Assembly (NCBI GenBank): GCA_902702965.1
Contig: CACRXP010000093.1
Span: forward strand, 572,856-636,855
Reading direction: 5' to 3'
DNA length: 64,000 nucleotides
Source of the DNA: Spirometra erinaceieuropaei
Lineage: Eukaryota > Platyhelminthes > Cestoda > Diphyllobothriidea > Diphyllobothriidae
Shown: piece by piece, positions 1 to 11,924 of the stretch
How positions within the stretch are numbered: position 1 is the first letter of the stretch
Layout of the letters: every line of letters begins with the position of its first letter
Notes under the pieces: model-generated
The model's database searches: none
Seen by the model: only the letters and a program-made list of their open reading frames with translations
Told to the model about the DNA's origin: nothing
Program-made: the position numbers and the translations under genes

Positions 1-200
1 CTTGGTTTTGCCGTTCAAAAATGCAAAGCACACAGATCCGTCAACGGAGTGCAGTAATAAGGCACTTCTAAGAAGAGGTAACTTATAAAGAAACGTTTTA
101 TTATTGATCAAAGACATATTCGTTGCTGACTTTCGTTCTGGACAGACATTTTTCTCGAAAATGAAGTTTGATGCTTGAATGAGTCTTCACATTGGACCCA
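1..200. other. No feature seen
   Basis: Unique-looking sequence at the window edge. I see no coding or repeat signal before the target duplication of the Merlin-type element at 201-208. Confidence 0.4.
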
Positions 201-208
201 AACAATTA

Positions 209-1144
209 GGTGACAATCGGGGGAGGGCACCCAAAAAAATACTGCCGGCCAAAGCAGCGGTCATATCGCAACTGTCCTAAGCTATGCAGCCACTGACTGA
301 GCCGCACGCTGGCGACTTCAGTAGTTCCTTGATCCCTGGAAGTATTGGTAAAAATTGATAATCCAAGTGTTAAGTCAGCGGCGATCGTATTGATATTGTC
401 CGTAGGTAAGCTACTATAGAATACTCCGCATAGGGACTGCTGTGGTCGCTTGTCAGCAGTGGAAGCTTATATTAAGGTTGTTTTACGTAGGGTGGGTCTA
501 CGCGATCGTTTTGCAACTGTCCAAAGGGTATGGTGCCACAGATTGAGCCCCATACCTACAACTGCGTTAATTCCTCACCTAAGGAAGAAATGGTCATAAT
601 GGATAAGCCAAAGGGCCCATCCGCAGGAATCGTATCGTAAATTTTTGAACGTATACTACCATAGACTAATCCGCATATCGACAAATGCTCTCGCTCTTCA
701 GCTGTGGAAGCTAATGTCAAGGTTGGTAAACATAGGATGGGTCTAAAGCGATTATTCTCCAACTATTCTCCGACTATTGCCGTCGCTCGTGACCTAAGCA
801 TGCATATGTGAAGGATGGCAAACCAATGGTCGGTATACAGCGATCGTTTCTCAACTCTCCTAAGGTATGCAAGGGTAGATTTAGCCGCAACACCACCACT
901 GTTGTCACTCTTCAGTCGTGTACGCCTAGGTCAAGGTTGATTAACCATGGCTCGGTCTGCAGCAGTCGCATCTCAACTGTTGGAGACTATGATAATCTAA
1001 GTGAGGCAACATGTGCACTGCAGATCAGATCAAATTGAGGTCGGATGAAACAACAATTAAGTAGGGCCATAAGCTGCTCAAATAGCTATAGCAAGTATTA
1101 TTTCTAGGCAACGGATATTTGGGTGCCCTCTCCCGATTGTTACC
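209..1144. mobile_element. Merlin-ended non-autonomous DNA element with internal tandem repeats
   Basis: The left end (GGTGACAATCGGG...GGCACCC) is the inverted complement of the right end, which finishes CCCGATTGTTACC. About 38 bp of terminal inverted repeat can be aligned. The last ~54 bp closely match the right end of the transposase-bearing Merlin element at 62058-62845, which assigns the family. The flanking 8-mers aacaatta (201-208) and aacagtca (1145-1152) match at 6 of 8 positions, as expected for an old 8-bp Merlin target duplication. The interior has no transposase. It holds about six or seven degenerate units of ~120 bp, each starting near an AGCGATCGTTTCTCAACTGTCC-like motif, at roughly 257, 378, 500, 629, 748, 838 and 963. 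The short open frames across it are not conserved between units and are not called as genes. Confidence 0.75.
257..1020. repeat. Degenerate ~120-bp tandem repeat inside the Merlin-ended element
   Basis: Recurring words are GCGATCGT..C.CAACTGTCC at unit starts, TC.GCTGTGGAAGCT.ATRTCAAGGTTG in the middle and AGGRTGGGTCTA at unit ends. Unit starts are spaced about 120-130 bp apart, except the fifth interval (~90 bp), which looks deleted. Units are strongly diverged, so this is an old array. Confidence 0.6.
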
Positions 1145-1918
1145 AACAGTCACTTCCGTGAAAAAGAGCGCCCAACCCTCACTAATTCGGTAAATTCTTT
1201 TGAGAAAAATCTTATTTAAAGTTCTCAACTGACAGTTTATTCAGAATCTGCGTTTAAGGACGATCGAGTGAAAAACATGAAAATCCTGAAGTGTTCAGCA
1301 AAATTTCGAGGACGCTCTGAAACTGAACGTAATCCAAAACGAGCAAAAAGTGTAAATTAATTTAACGGAAGAAAAGTTCTTTCTATAAACACAAAATTGT
1401 ATGTTTAAGATCACGCCTGTCAATTCTTTTAGGCGCCGACCGGCTTCATGGCATGTCGCCTTATGAAAACATTTGTTTCTGCGAGGTCCCCATCGGTGAA
1501 AGGAAGCAAAATCCAGCTTCTCTCGTTAAATGCCATCTCATTTACTTCAAACAAGACAAAAACAATACTAGTCAGTGGAAAACTGTTTTGAAATCTACAC
1601 TCATAATGTAGGCAGTTGACAAACCGCCATATATGAAATCACACTACTTATTTAACGATGTTTAGATGTATGCTTCACTAAAGCACTATTATTAGACGTT
1701 TTTTATGACTACTTTCATATTTACTACGTTTTTGGTATGAGAATACATTCTGTACATCTTTAAACGAAGTTTACTGAATTACAACGATTTCTGATGTTTT
1801 CGGTATATTGCGCTTTTCAAAATAAATCGACATTTCTAAACAACGTAACACTGCATTTACTATTTCTTTTATGTTTCTAATTCTTTTAAACTTGTACTTA
1901 ATTCACATAGACATTAGA
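1145..1918. other. No feature seen
   Basis: AT-rich noncoding sequence; no supported gene or repeat. Confidence 0.4.
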
Positions 1919-1985
1919 CTCATGAAATGGTGTCGGTTTGCGAGTGATTGGCAATCACTCGCAAATGTCGACACATTTCATGAGT
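1919..1985. repeat. Short near-perfect palindrome
   Basis: ACTCATGAAATG..TGTCG..TTTGCGAGTGATTG is followed almost at once by its inverted complement, giving arms of about 32 bp around a very short centre near 1952. The outer ACTCATGAAATG matches the outer end of the AT-rich foldback family seen at 49515-50475 and 57955-58930, so this may be a collapsed pair of ends from that family. Confidence 0.65.
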
Positions 1986-2359
1986 TTGGTCACTAGCTGT
2001 ATACGCACTAACATTTTTAGCGTTGGCGCCGGAAAAAGGCTCATAAAGTAGCATTTTTGGTTGAATGCAGGAAGGCGAATTTAATTTCTACAGTCCCTCA
2101 ATAAGCCTGGCGGAAAGCGATGGAGTACGGAGCGATGAATTGTAATATACTCTGTAGCGCTGACAAAGAGACTGACAGTCACATCGATGCTGCCTGCCTC
2201 CCCGCACTCTCTAACAAACAAACCATGTGTGGAAGTCTGTTAATGCATCCGTAAACGCTGATGGATTTGGTGCAATGCCATGTTAACGGTATCGATGACG
2301 GCGGATTGTTATTAACCTTCGAGACGTCTGAGAATTATAATTTCGAATTTGCGTCTTTT

Positions 2360-2625
2360 TACATTTGCGGGCAAAATTCTTCTCTCACCGGCTGGTTGAG
2401 GGATGGAACAAATTGCCGAACTCCATTGTCTTGGCGGAAAACGTCGAGACTTTCAAAAGAAGACTAGATAAACTTATGCTTGATGGTCAAACATTTACAT
2501 GATATCAATGACTGGCATAACTGCTATGTAAACATCTGCATGTTTTTTTCATACGTCTATCTGTCAATAGGGTTTTCCAAGGCTCTGCCTCTATCCATCA
2601 TATATACTGAATTATACTGAATTAC
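2360..2625 (+). mobile_element. CR1-lineage retrotransposon, 5'-truncated 3' end
   Basis: The frame reading FFSHRLVEGWNKLPNSIV and then FKRRLDKLM ends in a stop at about 2511. It is the same C-terminal tail as the reverse transcriptase at 5642-7240 (RVIGPWNGLP...SFKCRLDAHL). An untranslated stretch follows and ends in two copies of TATACTGAAT (about 2602-2624), the terminal short repeat typical of CR1 elements. Everything upstream of the tail is missing. Confidence 0.7.
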
Positions 2626-2639
2626 ATTAAAGACTGTAG

Positions 2640-4890
2640 CAGGCACTACCAGCAGCATCTTGAATGGGAGCGACTGCATTTAGCAGGCCGTTTGGAAACA
2701 TGCGTCATCACTTGTCCTTCACCAACCTGCTAACTCAGTTTCTTAATGAGTGCTTTTACAAAATTTCATAGCTAACATATTTTCCTACAAGTCAGTGGAA
2801 CTTGAATTTGATAGGTTGTGTGTTTTCAAATTGATAGCCGTGCACATACGCAGTTTCGTGTTTAAGTTGACTCCACATGGATTCCAGACTCAATGTTGAA
2901 GTCTGTCAACAGCCAGACTGACTTTATAAGATTGGGCTACAGGTTTATCGTTTATTTTGATGACATGTTTTCTTGGGCTTTCCTGGTGCCTTTAGTGTTA
3001 CTTTGCGTCATTAATAACAAGAGCGGGTTCGGAACAGTCGACAGTTGGCGTCGGGTAGGTTACGAAAATTCACTTCTACCTGTTCGTGGCTAGTCCGAAT
3101 TTGATGCATCTGAAGACATAGAATACGCGGCCTTGACTGCATATTAACTGCATTTGGGGTACTTACCACAAAGCTAGCCGTAAAAAGTGGTCGTATACCT
3201 TAGACTAGGAGGTTTATGTGGTAGCCCACATGCGATGAATTTCGATAGTTTAGCTTAGACACAATACTTGCTTTTAATTTCTGATCGGTCCACTTTGTGG
3301 CCGTTTACTAGGCTTCTAGAAGACGTGTGCAATCCATTTGCTGGCATTTACAATTTCGATTCTCATATGTTCTCTGTCAAGCGTCTCATCCGAGACTCAT
3401 GAAGTTATTTGACTACGACGTGAGTTATAAGGGCCATAAAAATTTCTTCGTTATTGCCCAGGCCCCGTAAGATTAGCGGAAGTGGTCTCTTTCTCATTTC
3501 ATGGTACGTTTCCTATGGTAGATAGCCTATGTTAACTAAATCAGTGTTTCCACATCTAAACGGGCATCAAAACTGTTTCTTTGGAACGAGTCCATCCTCT
3601 AAGCTGTAGTTGATAGACTGGTTGGTACTCCTCAAGAGAGAGACTAAGCGAAGTTTAAAATACATGCGTTCGATAATAGTGACTGACATTTTTCTGTTTA
3701 ATTAGCAGTGTGTAGAGGCAAATGGTCTTTCGGTTCCTGACTTTGCACGTCATTTCTCTTCATGGCCTCAGTTCCCTAAACCAAAATGCAAATGCATTTC
3801 GGGCTCAAAACTATTGGGAAACTGGTTAACAGTTTTAAAACTGAAATTTGCTCTTTACCCAAAAATACGTATTTGACTAGGACGTGATTTGTTGTAAGAG
3901 GAGCGCAAGAACGTACTTTTGTACGTCTAAACATCAAAAACTAATGGAACAAAGGTATAATACATAGTACGCCATGTTTTACCGAGTGCAGTTACTACAA
4001 AGTATGGTCTTCTGGCGTGACTGAAATACCTTGGTATTATGCTTTATGTTAGTCAATATAGTAAGCCTGCTGAAATAATTCAGCCTAATTAAACACGCCT
4101 CTTTTTGTATTTCGTCTAAGCCCTCATAATCTTGCTTAATAATTGCACTACTGTTGTGTAGGTCATAAATTATCCCTTTGTAGGTGAACCGCCAGAAAGA
4201 ATGCGCAAATCATCACAACCGCGCATAACAAAGAGATAACCCCTTGTAAGCGCAGGTCAAAAGATGCCCTAACTTTCAGTAAACCAGCTTTCGTTTGAAG
4301 TGTCAAGACACCAAAAATGTTGCCTGTCAGATACTTTTTTTACTTAGGGTTCTATTTGCGGATAATTGACGTGAGAATGATATGGTTCAAAAACAGGTTG
4401 TAGCTCTTAGTCAGGGGTGATATCTAAGATGTTTGATATTCAACATGTCCTTTAAAGTGTCTATAGATATTTGCTTAAATCTCCTGCACTTGTAGTGCGA
4501 AAATGCTTTAGCGGGCCAGACCCAAGATTATTTGCAAATTGCAAAATCCTACATTCAAACGAAACTAATAGTTTAAGTAAACGTCGCCTGCTAATAAATG
4601 TGCATAAAAATAATAATTTCGTGCATGTTCTCCTTGAATTATATTAGAATCTAAAGGAGCATCACAAATTATTATAAATAATGTCAACTGTATAAGTAAC
4701 CATGTTTCATAAAGTGAAGGTTTGCAGGAAGCCCCTAAAAGAGCTGTGTCGAAGGCCGGCATTTTGACGTGACCAAATAACGTTGACATTACGCCAAATG
4801 GTGTTTAATGTGCTGGCCCTTATTAAGCAATTTTTCTAAATTAAACACACTTTTCAGAATTTTGGTCAATACCTCAAGGGTGAACAAACT
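2640..4890. other. No feature seen (2.2 kb)
   Basis: Noncoding sequence with stops in every frame. I recognise no gene, RNA or element. Short frames such as those near 2893-3093 and 4565-4789 have no recognisable motif or splice context. Confidence 0.4.
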
Positions 4891-4894
4891 CTCT

Positions 4895-5270
4895 GTATTC
4901 TCGCTTTTCAATTTCCTTAGAAATTAACTGTGAACATGGAGTAGAACAGGATATTTAAGGTCTTTAGGCTCAGACCAAACGTTTATGTATGACTATTTGG
5001 ACCGAAGTCCATCAGCCACAGCGGAAAACCACGTAGTATTCATCACCTGCCGACGGGCAGCTAGTAGTATACTTAAGCGTAAAGTGATTCCATCCTACCA
5101 GCACAGTGCCTGATAATTAATATTGGCGGTTATCCGTTGTGGCTGATGGACTTCGGCGCAAATATTCATACATAAAAGCTATGTTATAAGCCTATACACC
5201 TTAAAAATACTGATCTACGCCAATTTCGCAGTTAATTTCTAAAGAAATTAAAAAGCAACGGTTTCTTAAT
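4895..5270. repeat. Foldback (long inverted repeat) element
   Basis: The two ends are inverted copies of each other over about 150 bp. Left-arm words such as TTAGAAATTAACTG, TTTATGTATGACTATTTGG and CCGAAGTCCATCAGCCACA recur in the same order on the opposite strand of the right arm (about 5115-5270). The loop is about 70-90 bp and there is no coding sequence. The innermost ~40 bp is best conserved (one mismatch in GAAGTCCATCAGCCACARCGGA). No clear target duplication is visible. Confidence 0.65.
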
Positions 5271-5641
5271 TAGAATATCTACCAGAAAGCAGTCAGGGAA
5301 TGCTGTGGGACCAACAGACGAACCAAACCTCTCGCAGCTGTATCATGCAGCGGCAGAAAATCGGCGAAAGAGGCTCGTGTGGGCTTTTATCCACCATCTG
5401 TGCTGTTAGGATCGAATCCCTTTACCCCAAAGTAAACCTACTGTATGTTTCGTCAACCCACTGCGTCAAATGACATAAGCCCTGAATCGGATAATTTGGA
5501 TTCTTCTGCAGAGTATGAGTCTTAAGTCAGTTTAAGTCAGTTTATTAAGGGAATGAGGCTTTCGTCCTTGAGCTCACTATTGATATCGATAAACAGAAAT
5601 GAAGTCATCAATTACATCAGCAAATGCGAAAAGTTAAGAAG

Positions 5642-7240
5642 TTAGCGGTAAGTGTGAGCTAGGCGCAAACTGCCGCCACTAAAACAATCATTATTATATG
5701 TAGAGTAGTTTCCCATCAAATGAGCGTCTAATCTGCACTTAAAGGATTTGACACTTTCGGAAAGAACGACGACATCAGGCAGTCCATTCCATGGCCCGAT
5801 GACCCTGTGAGAGAAGGCGTTCCGTCGGACGGCCGAATGAGCCAGCTTCCTCTGCAGTTTGAAGGGATGACCCCGCAGACGGTCAGTCCGGGCCAATTCA
5901 AAGAATTCATCAAAGTCTAGGGCACACTCACGGCTTCTGACAATCCTGTAGGTTTGAATGAGATCGCCGCGCAGTTGCCTGTAATTTAGAGGAAATAGAT
6001 TTAGCTCGGTCAGCCTGGTTTCGTAAGGCAAATGTTGAAGATTCTTGACCATCTTCGTAGCCATCGCCTGTACTCTTTCCAGTCGTTGATAATCTTTCTT
6101 CAACCACGGTCGCCAGGCCTGGACTGCATACTCTAGGTTAGACCGGACGAATGTCCCATAGGTTTTTCCGAACAGCTCCTTGTCGATCTGCACAAATTCT
6201 CGCCTCATCGCAAATAACATCCTTATCGCACTTCTGGCTGCCCTTTGACACTGTGAAGATGGTTTCAGCGAGGAGGTCATTTCGACGCCCAGGTCTTTCT
6301 GTTCCACAACATTTGAAAGGGGCTGACCACCAAGGACGTATTGAAAGGAATCGTCCTCCTTACTGGTCGGTCTGGTGCGGAGTCTCAGGACCACACATCT
6401 GTCCACATTAACATTAAAGAGCCAGCGAGCTGACCAACTGTTCAGGCGGTTGAGACTGTCTTGAAGCGCGTACCTGTCTGCATCAGATCGGATGGGCCTC
6501 CACAGCTTAACATCGTCAGCAAACATGATGGCGCTGCATCCCAGGTCGTCGACGCAGTCGTAAATGTAAACCAGGAATAGCAACGGCCCTAAGACGGAGC
6601 CCTGGGGTACACCACTTAGAACGGGGGTAGGAGTTGACCTTGAGGCCTCAATGCACACGGTTTGCGATCTCCCGGTAAGAAAATCTGTTATCCATGTCAG
6701 CAGCCTTCCTCTTATCCCAATTTCAGAAAGTTTGTAGATTAGGCGTTTGTGTGGGACGCTGTCGAACGCCTTCTTGAAGTCTATGTATATGACATCGACC
6801 CTCCCATCCTCGTCCAGTGCGCGAGTCCACTGCTCCGTCGAGAGCAATAAACTGGAAAGGCACGAGCGGTTCTGTCTGAAGCCGTGCTGCAGGTCTGAGA
6901 TTAAATGGCCCAGCTCCAGGAATTCCATAGTTGCTTTCTTAACTATGGCCTCCATTATTTTACAGCAGATGCAGGTTAGACTAACAGTCCGGTAATTGTT
7001 AGCATTAGTGCGGGCCCCGCCCTTGTATATCGGAAAGATATTTGCTGTCTTCCATTCCGATGGCAGCCTCCCTAATTCGAATGACGAGCGGAAGATGTGC
7101 GCCAGTGGTTTGGAGAGTTCATACGCCAGTTCCTTCAAGAATTTGGCCAGTATATTGTCCGGACCCGAGGACTTTGCTTCTTTGAGATTTTTCAGCTCTT
7201 TTTCCACGACAGCAGTCGGGAAGAGTATGGAGTCAAGCAC
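5642..7240 (-). pseudogene. CR1-type reverse transcriptase domain of ORF2
   Basis: This open frame of 532 codons contains the palm motifs of a non-LTR reverse transcriptase: SSGPDNI near residue 24, YIDFKKAFDSVPH near 152-164 with catalytic D154, GVPQGSVLGPLLF at 210-222, and the FADD catalytic box at 240-243. A C-terminal region follows with the GPWNGLP motif. It copies element RNA at a nicked target site. The frame is intact and the catalytic residues are present, but the ORF lacks its natural upstream linkage because of stops and a frameshift before it. I annotate it as part of a broken ORF2. The Met at the start is an internal codon, not a real translation start. Confidence 0.9.
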
Positions 7241-7318
7241 GCGATCAGCAGTCTCAACAGCATTGCTAGCACTTCGACTGCGAAACTCTGTTTCTCTAGT
7301 AAAAACCGAGGCAAAATA

Positions 7319-8595
7319 CTATCCTAAGTGTTCGGCTTTCTCGCTGTTCTCAGTGATCTCTACACCATTTCCATCCTTCAGCAGCGCGACCGGGTCCTTA
7401 TTTTTCAGTCTACTGTTAAGATAGTGAAATAAAATCTTAGGTTTCTGTTCAGCCTGTCGGATAATTGTGGATTCATAGTCCTTCCGTGCCTGACGGATAC
7501 ATTTTTGACGGCATTTCGTTGACGACGAAACTCTTCGAAATGCGCTGGTGACGCAGTTTCCCTGAATATTTTCCATCTTTTGCTTTTCTTCCGTAGCTGC
7601 TTATTTAGGTCCCTAGTGAACCAAGCAGGTCGACTAGTTGTTTTTTGTACTTAAGGTGGACAACAGCGCCTAATCAGATAGAGTGAAATCGTCTTAAAAG
7701 ATCTCCAGTCGTCCTCCAGATCTTCCCTGAGTAATTGGTCCCAATTCACGGACAGCAATTCGTTCTTCATTATATTAAAATCTGCCTTCCATATATTAGG
7801 TTGGCCCTCTGTTCTCTTCTTCTGGCGTTTAGAGAAGAGCGAGTAATCCCATAGTAGCGTAGTATGGTCACTTTTCCCGAGAGGTGCATTGGAATACACT
7901 TCGTCGATATTAGAGAAGTCTTTAGTGAAAACTAGGTCTTGACAATTCGCGCTCTGGTTCTCTCGAACTCTTGTTGGTACCTTTACATGTTGCGCCAGAG
8001 GGAGACTGAGTGTGAGGTCCAGTAGCTTATTGCTGAAAGAGGCTGGTCCGCCGTTAACTGCCATAGTTTCCCACTCTATTGCAGGTGCGTTGAAATCCCC
8101 AGCAATAAGTACCTCTTGCTGGCTAGCTACGTCTTTGACTAAACCAAGATGCGACTCATCAGCTGCACTCAGAAGGTTTGGTGGTCTGTAAATCGCCAGA
8201 AATTCTAGGTTTTGTGTATTGCTCTTCTTTATCTTTATCCAGACGGATTCATATTCAAGGGAGAGGGTGTGGGCTCTTTCAACTGCTGAAATTCCTTCCC
8301 TTACATATACGACTACCCCTCCGCCCTGCCTATTTTAACGGTCTCTACGAAACAGCTGATAACCCGGTATCGAAATCTCGGCATTAAGCCAAGTTTCCGT
8401 TATGGCGATGACGTCGGGGATTCGTTCCGGTACTATCGCTTTGAGTTCGTCGATTTTCGAAACGAGGCTTCGAGCATTGGTATACAAAAATCTCAATTTG
8501 GCACGAGCAACTCCGGCATACAGTCGTTTATCCATTTCTTGGGATTGAATGCAAAAGCCGGTCAGAGCTGATCGGGATGAACTGCTTTCCATCAC
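7319..8595 (-). pseudogene. CR1-type apurinic-like endonuclease plus linker of ORF2
   Basis: The frame starts MMESSSSRS and then reads YTNARSLVSKIDEL and ITETWL, the N-terminal motifs of the exonuclease-endonuclease-phosphatase fold. After a TAA at 8332-8334 the same frame continues with GGGVVVYV, IYRPP, AGDFNAP and later LGKSDHTTL. GDFN and SDH are catalytic motifs of target-nicking endonucleases. A second stop (RCCPP*, at 7651-7653) and at least one frameshift break the linker, which still reads IRQAEQKPKILFHYLNSR and EKAEHLG. The endonuclease is recognisable but cannot be made as one protein. Confidence 0.85.
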
Positions 8596-8597
8596 TC

Positions 8598-9023
8598 CTA
8601 AGCTGTTAGAGTTATGGGCTTTCTCCAGAGGAATGGCCTCTGGACGCGTATAATTGTTCCGTCCACTATTCTGAGATTTGTCTCGCCCAGACTCGACCGC
8701 CTGAGGACTTCCAATTTGAGCCCCCCTCCATTTTTCTCGCTCCGCGGGTGAAAAGTCCCGCTGAAGAAAACTGATGGTTGGGCATGTTTAAGCGCAGCTT
8801 TCCTGCTCAAAAGTAGCTGCGCTTGTTCGTCATTCTTAAAGACAATTTTTAACGGTCTCGGTCGGTCTGGATCTTGTTTTAAGTCTTTAATTTTGCCTAT
8901 CCTGGAAACCTTTATTACTGTGACTTTCTCGTCTCCTACTAAGATCGATTTGAGATATTCCTGGAATATTTCTATGCCATGCTGTATTCTGTCCTTTGGA
9001 GCGTCGGAAACAGACTCAGACAT
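8598..9023 (-). pseudogene. CR1 ORF1, C-terminal part
   Basis: This 141-codon frame reads VTVIKVSRIGKIKDLKQDP followed by PLKIVFKNDEQAQLLL. The same order of motifs is found at 53495-53818 in another CR1 copy (LKALRNGKM..LLKIMLKKKVQIKLILSKKA), so it is a conserved ORF1 nucleic-acid-binding region. Its ATG overlaps the stop of the upstream ORF1 frame in the 8-nt string ATGTCTGA. That is either a frameshift mutation in one ORF1 or a genuine overlapping start. Confidence 0.7.
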
Positions 9024-9777
9024 GCCGTTGTGGTATAATCATACCTGCAGAGTCTTCATCGCGTGCATCCCGGCTACAACCATCCACCGATTTAGGAAGG
9101 TTTGATTCAGCAGGACTAACGCATGACTGTCTGTTTACTACGATCTTTTGACCATTTTTCGTTTTCAGCGGCGCGATTTTCGTCTGCGGCGTAGCCAACT
9201 CTTGCTCCCTTGTATGACTCTCTGTGCCTTTTCGAGGTACCTTGATATTTCTTTTTGTTCGCTGAGATCGCGTCTGACCGCGCTTTTTTCGCACAAGACA
9301 CTGGGTGTCATTCGTATCAAGCTCTAGCGACCTACTATTTTCTTTCTCCTCCGTCGACACAGCCGAGGAAGCCGTGTTTGCGTATGTTCGCTCGCTTTCA
9401 TTCTCTTTGGATGAATAGCGAGGGTGATTCCTCAGCTTCTCCATCTCCACTTTAAGGCCCTTTATCTCCTTCTCCATTTCCGCAAATTTTTGAAGGAGTC
9501 CGAAACATGTCGTACAGGCTTCGTCTTCGTATTTGATATCCATACAGCTTACTAGACTCCTTGCTCGTTTAGCGGGAGGTGACTTGACAGCGATATATAC
9601 AGAGTTGCAGTCATTTGTACTACGAATAATGTTTACTCCTCTATTTATTTCAGTCCGTTCACCGTGCGCCGATAGTGTAGTGGTGATCACGCTGCTCACC
9701 CCCCTTGGGGCGAGTTTTTTGCACATTGGCCTGATGGTGTTTTGTCGACTCCCATTATTAATTCGAAGGATGCGCAA
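9016..9777 (-). pseudogene. CR1 ORF1, N-terminal part with Cys pair and coiled coil
   Basis: This 253-codon frame contains CMDIKYEDEACTTCFGL (C-x10-C-x2-C) and then a heptad-like EMEKEIKGLKVEMEKL. That is the Cys/zinc-finger plus leucine-zipper layout of CR1 ORF1 proteins. The C-terminal half is basic (KKRGQTRSQRTKRN). The putative role is binding element RNA. It runs directly into the 8598-9023 frame by an overlapping start. Confidence 0.7.
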
Positions 9778-9830
9778 GGTATTCCAGGTACGGGACGAAG
9801 TATTTAAAAGTGTAGGAGAAGCTTTTTAAC

Positions 9831-11171
9831 TAAGCCAAGAATATGAATCAAATAGCAAACGACTCAGCCGCTCTTAGATCAGGAGTGTCCCGCGGTGCTG
9901 TTGGCAGAGAATTGATACGAAGGGGTATGGTCGTTCCAAAGAAAGTTCTGTCGGGGTTCCCTGTGGATCGTTAGAGTAATTGCTGATTAAGCTTCAATTT
10001 CTTAATCCTTGTGTTGCTTTCCGGGGAATACAATGATCGATTGCTTTAAGTATATTGCCCCTGGTATTTTAACCGACGCGATTTGAATCAGACTATCAAG
10101 CATGTCCAGGGATGCATGACTTTACCATTGTCTATTTAGCTTCTACTAACACGGTTCGTGTCCGAGACCACCTCCTTCGTTTAATCCAAATCTCGCCTGT
10201 AGGTTTCATTGTGCTTCTAAGGAAAACCGTGTACTCGCTGCATGCAGTACCATTTGCTGTGTCCCGAGTTCAGTTATATAATATGACTTTCGTAAATTTG
10301 AGTTTATATCGTGCAAAAAGTGGTGGGCAGCCGACATTCCGACAGCAAGGACCGACGATGTCTACTACCTGCGTCACAGGAACGTAAGCACGGAGACGGT
10401 AACGGACAGTGGGAAACTTAATTGTCAGAATCGCAATTAATAATCAACCCTCGCAAACCCACATCACCGGTTAACGTCTATTCGTGGTGACATTGTGAAA
10501 ACCACAATGGTGCCTATGACGTCGTATTAACGTTTATCTCCCAAAATATAAAGAATAAAGCTCATGCAGAGGAAAACCTAAGAATACCGCGTTTTTCAAT
10601 GGTGTTTCTTTAAAAAAAAACGTCGTTGAAGATGTCGCATATCACTCAGACGCTCTGCGTTCCCTGTCCTTCTGCATGCACATACACTGATTACTTCATG
10701 ACCTGTTTAAAAACACGACACGATGCGTTTGGCAAAGTAATTGAAAAGAATTTATCATAAGTGACCTCTCTGATTTCAACAAGAACCTTAACCTCTGGCC
10801 CATCGTTTCACATATTCCCGACTGCAGTGGCCTGTAGCCTGAGCTGTTTGTCAAAAAGCAAGTGTAGCACAAGCACTTGGCTTGAACAGCGATTACCCGA
10901 TCAACCACAGACACACGACATTTCCACTTCGTTTCTGATAATGCCTACAGCAAAGCAACAGTAGGGACGGTGACGTGCAAGTGAATTCTCGCACGAAGTT
11001 TACCGCACTCCATTTTTCACCCCATATGAGCCCGGTGGCGTGACAAAGTCACGCTGACTAGAGGCGCGAGAGGACACAGGCGGCTTACGCGTTGACAATC
11101 TACACCTAGGTGTACCTCCACACCCCCTGGTCCACAGTGATTTTATAGAACCAGAAAAAGAGGGACTAGGT
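9831..11171. other. No feature seen (1.3 kb)
   Basis: No supported gene. Part of the first ~150 bp may be the 5' leader of the adjacent CR1 copy, but I cannot delimit it. Confidence 0.35.
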
Positions 11172-11640
11172 AGATACTTTTAAATGGAGATTAGATCAGC
11201 ATTGTAGCGCGCACCACAATAACGCCGGACTACGGCCACCTTGACAACCAACGCGGGCAATTTAGTGTTATAACGATGCTACTACCAACATTTAAGTAAT
11301 GTATGTTTATGTAATTATTAATCTTGGGCCACGTCGCACACTGCTGTTCGCATTCACCACGATGCCTGTAGACTAAACAATTTTACTTCTTTTCCCGTAT
11401 CTTAAGTGTGCCTCAACTGTCCGCTGTATTTTGATCAACAAAGCAAGTTAATGTGCCTCTAAACTCTGTTAACGCATGACATTCTGTGTTCATCTGTACA
11501 GTTTTTGCTATTCCCCTCGCATTTCTTTCATGTTACTTCCTTTCCATTTCCTCCATATATATCCTCTGCATGTAACCAATAGGGATTTCAAAGGTACACA
11601 CCTACTTTCCCTGAAATATACTGATACTGATACTGATGAG
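11172..11640 (+). mobile_element. CR1-lineage retrotransposon, 5'-truncated 3' end
   Basis: VDTFKWRLDQHCSAHHNNAG runs to a stop at about 11251 and corresponds to the extreme C-terminus of the CR1 reverse transcriptase (SFKCRLDAHL). A ~380-bp untranslated tail follows, ending CCAATAGGGATTTCAAAGGT, then CCCTGAAATATACTGATACTGATACTGATG. TACTGA triplets form the terminal repeat. The pre-tail block (AATAGGGA.TTCAAAGGT..CACCTA..TTTCCCT) is shared with the copies at 37271-37731 and 42681-42963. Confidence 0.75.
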
Positions 11641-11924
11641 CACGCACCTGGGCATGCCACCGAGTCTTCTTCTTTGCATTTTATTATGGTCGTGCTTTCC
11701 CGATAACGTCTAACGAACCACAACCTACCTCCGAAGTTGGTCCAGCGGATATAGCACGTGGTCTTTTTAAGGGTGTGAGCATATGTGTGTGAGCAAGGAC
11801 ACACAGTCTGGTTGTCGAGACGCATTCTATTGAGCAGGTAAACAAAGTTGCCCTGGGCGAACACTTATCCGTGCAATGTTGCTAACCGTAGGCCAATTTT
11901 CATCTTTCCATGATGTTAGGAGAT

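Larger units (their letters stand above)
5521..9830 (-). mobile_element. Nearly full-length but inactivated CR1-lineage non-LTR retrotransposon
   Basis: In minus-strand order the element has ORF1 (9777-9016, then 9023-8598 in another frame), an endonuclease (8595-7651), a linker (about 7650-7319) and the reverse transcriptase (7240-5642). It ends with an untranslated tail carrying tandem AAACTGACTT units at 5521-5552. In-frame stops (for example at 8332-8334 and after 7651) and a frameshift in the linker at about 7500-7650 show that ORF2 is broken. The 5' boundary at about 9830 is only approximate. Confidence 0.85.
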
